Positions 63,786-64,000 of a stretch of DNA of 64,000 nt are shown here, in pieces. Below the pieces are notes generated by a model. The model made no database searches. It was not told the DNA's origin and saw nothing but the letters and a program-made list of their open reading frames with translations. Source of the DNA: M3007 sp031425035 (lineage in GTDB: Bacteria; Bacteroidota; Bacteroidia; Chitinophagales; Saprospiraceae); assembly GCA_031425035.1 (NCBI GenBank), contig JANPIN010000018.1, positions 13,726 through 77,725 of the forward strand, given 5' to 3'. The position numbers and the translations under genes were made by a program. Position 1 is the stretch's first letter; each line of letters starts with the position of its first letter.

Positions 63786-63819
63786 AGCGGGCCATTCCGA
63801 TTACTCGGAATGGCCCGCT
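63786..63819. terminator. Hairpin after gcvH
   Basis: A perfect 15-base stem (63786-63800 with 63805-63819), loop TTAC, 34 bases after the gcvH stop. Only GTTATT follows. Confidence 0.7.
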
Positions 63820-63843
63820 GTTATTCAAGAGGGAGCGTTGCCA

Positions 63844-63870
63844 GACTTCGGAGAAGTCCAACATTTGTAG
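63844..63870 (+). repeat. Hairpin repeat, copy 1
   Basis: Core GACTTCGGAGAAGTC followed by CAACATTTGTAG. The core folds as ACTTC-GGA-GAAGT. It is one of three related copies at the right edge. Confidence 0.75.
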
Positions 63871-63895
63871 CCCGATCAATGGTTTATGTCCGGTC

Positions 63896-63922
63896 GACCT
63901 CGGAGAGGTCCAAACAAAATTA
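63896..63922 (+). repeat. Hairpin repeat, copy 2
   Basis: Core GACCTCGGAGAGGTC followed by CAAACAAAATTA. Compared with copy 1, a T:A pair in the stem has become C:G, so pairing is preserved. Confidence 0.75.
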
Positions 63923-63973
63923 CCACGAAGAAATTTGGAACACACCCAGGGCGGCCGGTGGGGGTATAATTTT

Positions 63974-64000
63974 GGTACAAATGTTTGACCACTCCGAGGT
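63974..64000 (-). repeat. Hairpin repeat, copy 3, cut by the window end
   Basis: On the minus strand it reads ACCTCGGAGTGGTC then AAACATTTGTACC, close to copies 1 and 2 but with one stem mismatch. The outer G lies beyond the window. Confidence 0.65.

Overview
The window looks like a stretch of chromosome from a free-living member of the Bacteroidota, probably of the Saprospiria type (Lewinella, Haliscomenobacter and relatives). The evidence is six secreted proteins ending in a type IX secretion (T9SS) sorting domain, a TonB-plug outer-membrane barrel protein with a carboxypeptidase-like front domain, PD40-OmpA and lipid A/heptose genes, and start regions that mostly lack Shine-Dalgarno sequences but carry the Bacteroidota -7 element TAnnTTTG. 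The genus is inferred. No tRNA, rRNA, CRISPR array, insertion sequence, phage gene or known defence locus was seen.

Layout. 0.2-3.9 kb: OmpA protein, UDP-glucose dehydrogenase, a membrane protein of unknown function. 3.9-9.4 kb: a two-gene minus-strand unit with a 1365-residue soluble-adenylyl-cyclase-like protein (two cyclase domains, ATPase, TPR) and an orphan oligopeptide-type ABC permease. 9.6-14.8 kb: esterase, S41 protease, radical SAM protein, atypical SDR, sigma factor. 15.5-22.4 kb: GatA-like amidase, PD40-OmpA protein, hemC, divergent Lgt, PabA/TrpG glutaminase coupled to CvpA. 22.5-22.73 kb: a gene-free, structured stretch ending in a plus-strand terminator, a small-RNA candidate. 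22.7-30.8 kb: ligA, aroB, histidine kinase, MBL hydrolase, a multidomain T9SS protein. 31.1-38.5 kb: unknown protein, mtaB, an FAD oxidoreductase plus membrane ferredoxin pair, a membrane winged-helix protein, ribosomal L25. 38.6-50.3 kb: two T9SS proteins, queD, holB-ricT, lpdA, a membrane AraC regulator, a TonB-type barrel, a lipoprotein. 50.3-63.8 kb: a large sensor-like T9SS protein, a lipoprotein, an unknown cytoplasmic protein, rfbC-lpxH and hldD (envelope sugars and lipid A), T9SS sugar dehydrogenase and M28 peptidase, aminopeptidase P, gcvH.

Most of the content is housekeeping (cofactor, amino acid, translation, replication and envelope functions) mixed with secreted proteins. The less ordinary items are the cyclase-permease unit, the FAD/ferredoxin electron-transfer pair, the small-RNA candidate next to ligA, and a rich set of intergenic repeats: long hairpins, short tandem repeats, and a three-copy hairpin repeat at the right edge that shows compensatory base change. 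Several start codons were moved downstream because a promoter-like element overlaps the first possible start. All calls come from reading the sequence; no database search was possible.
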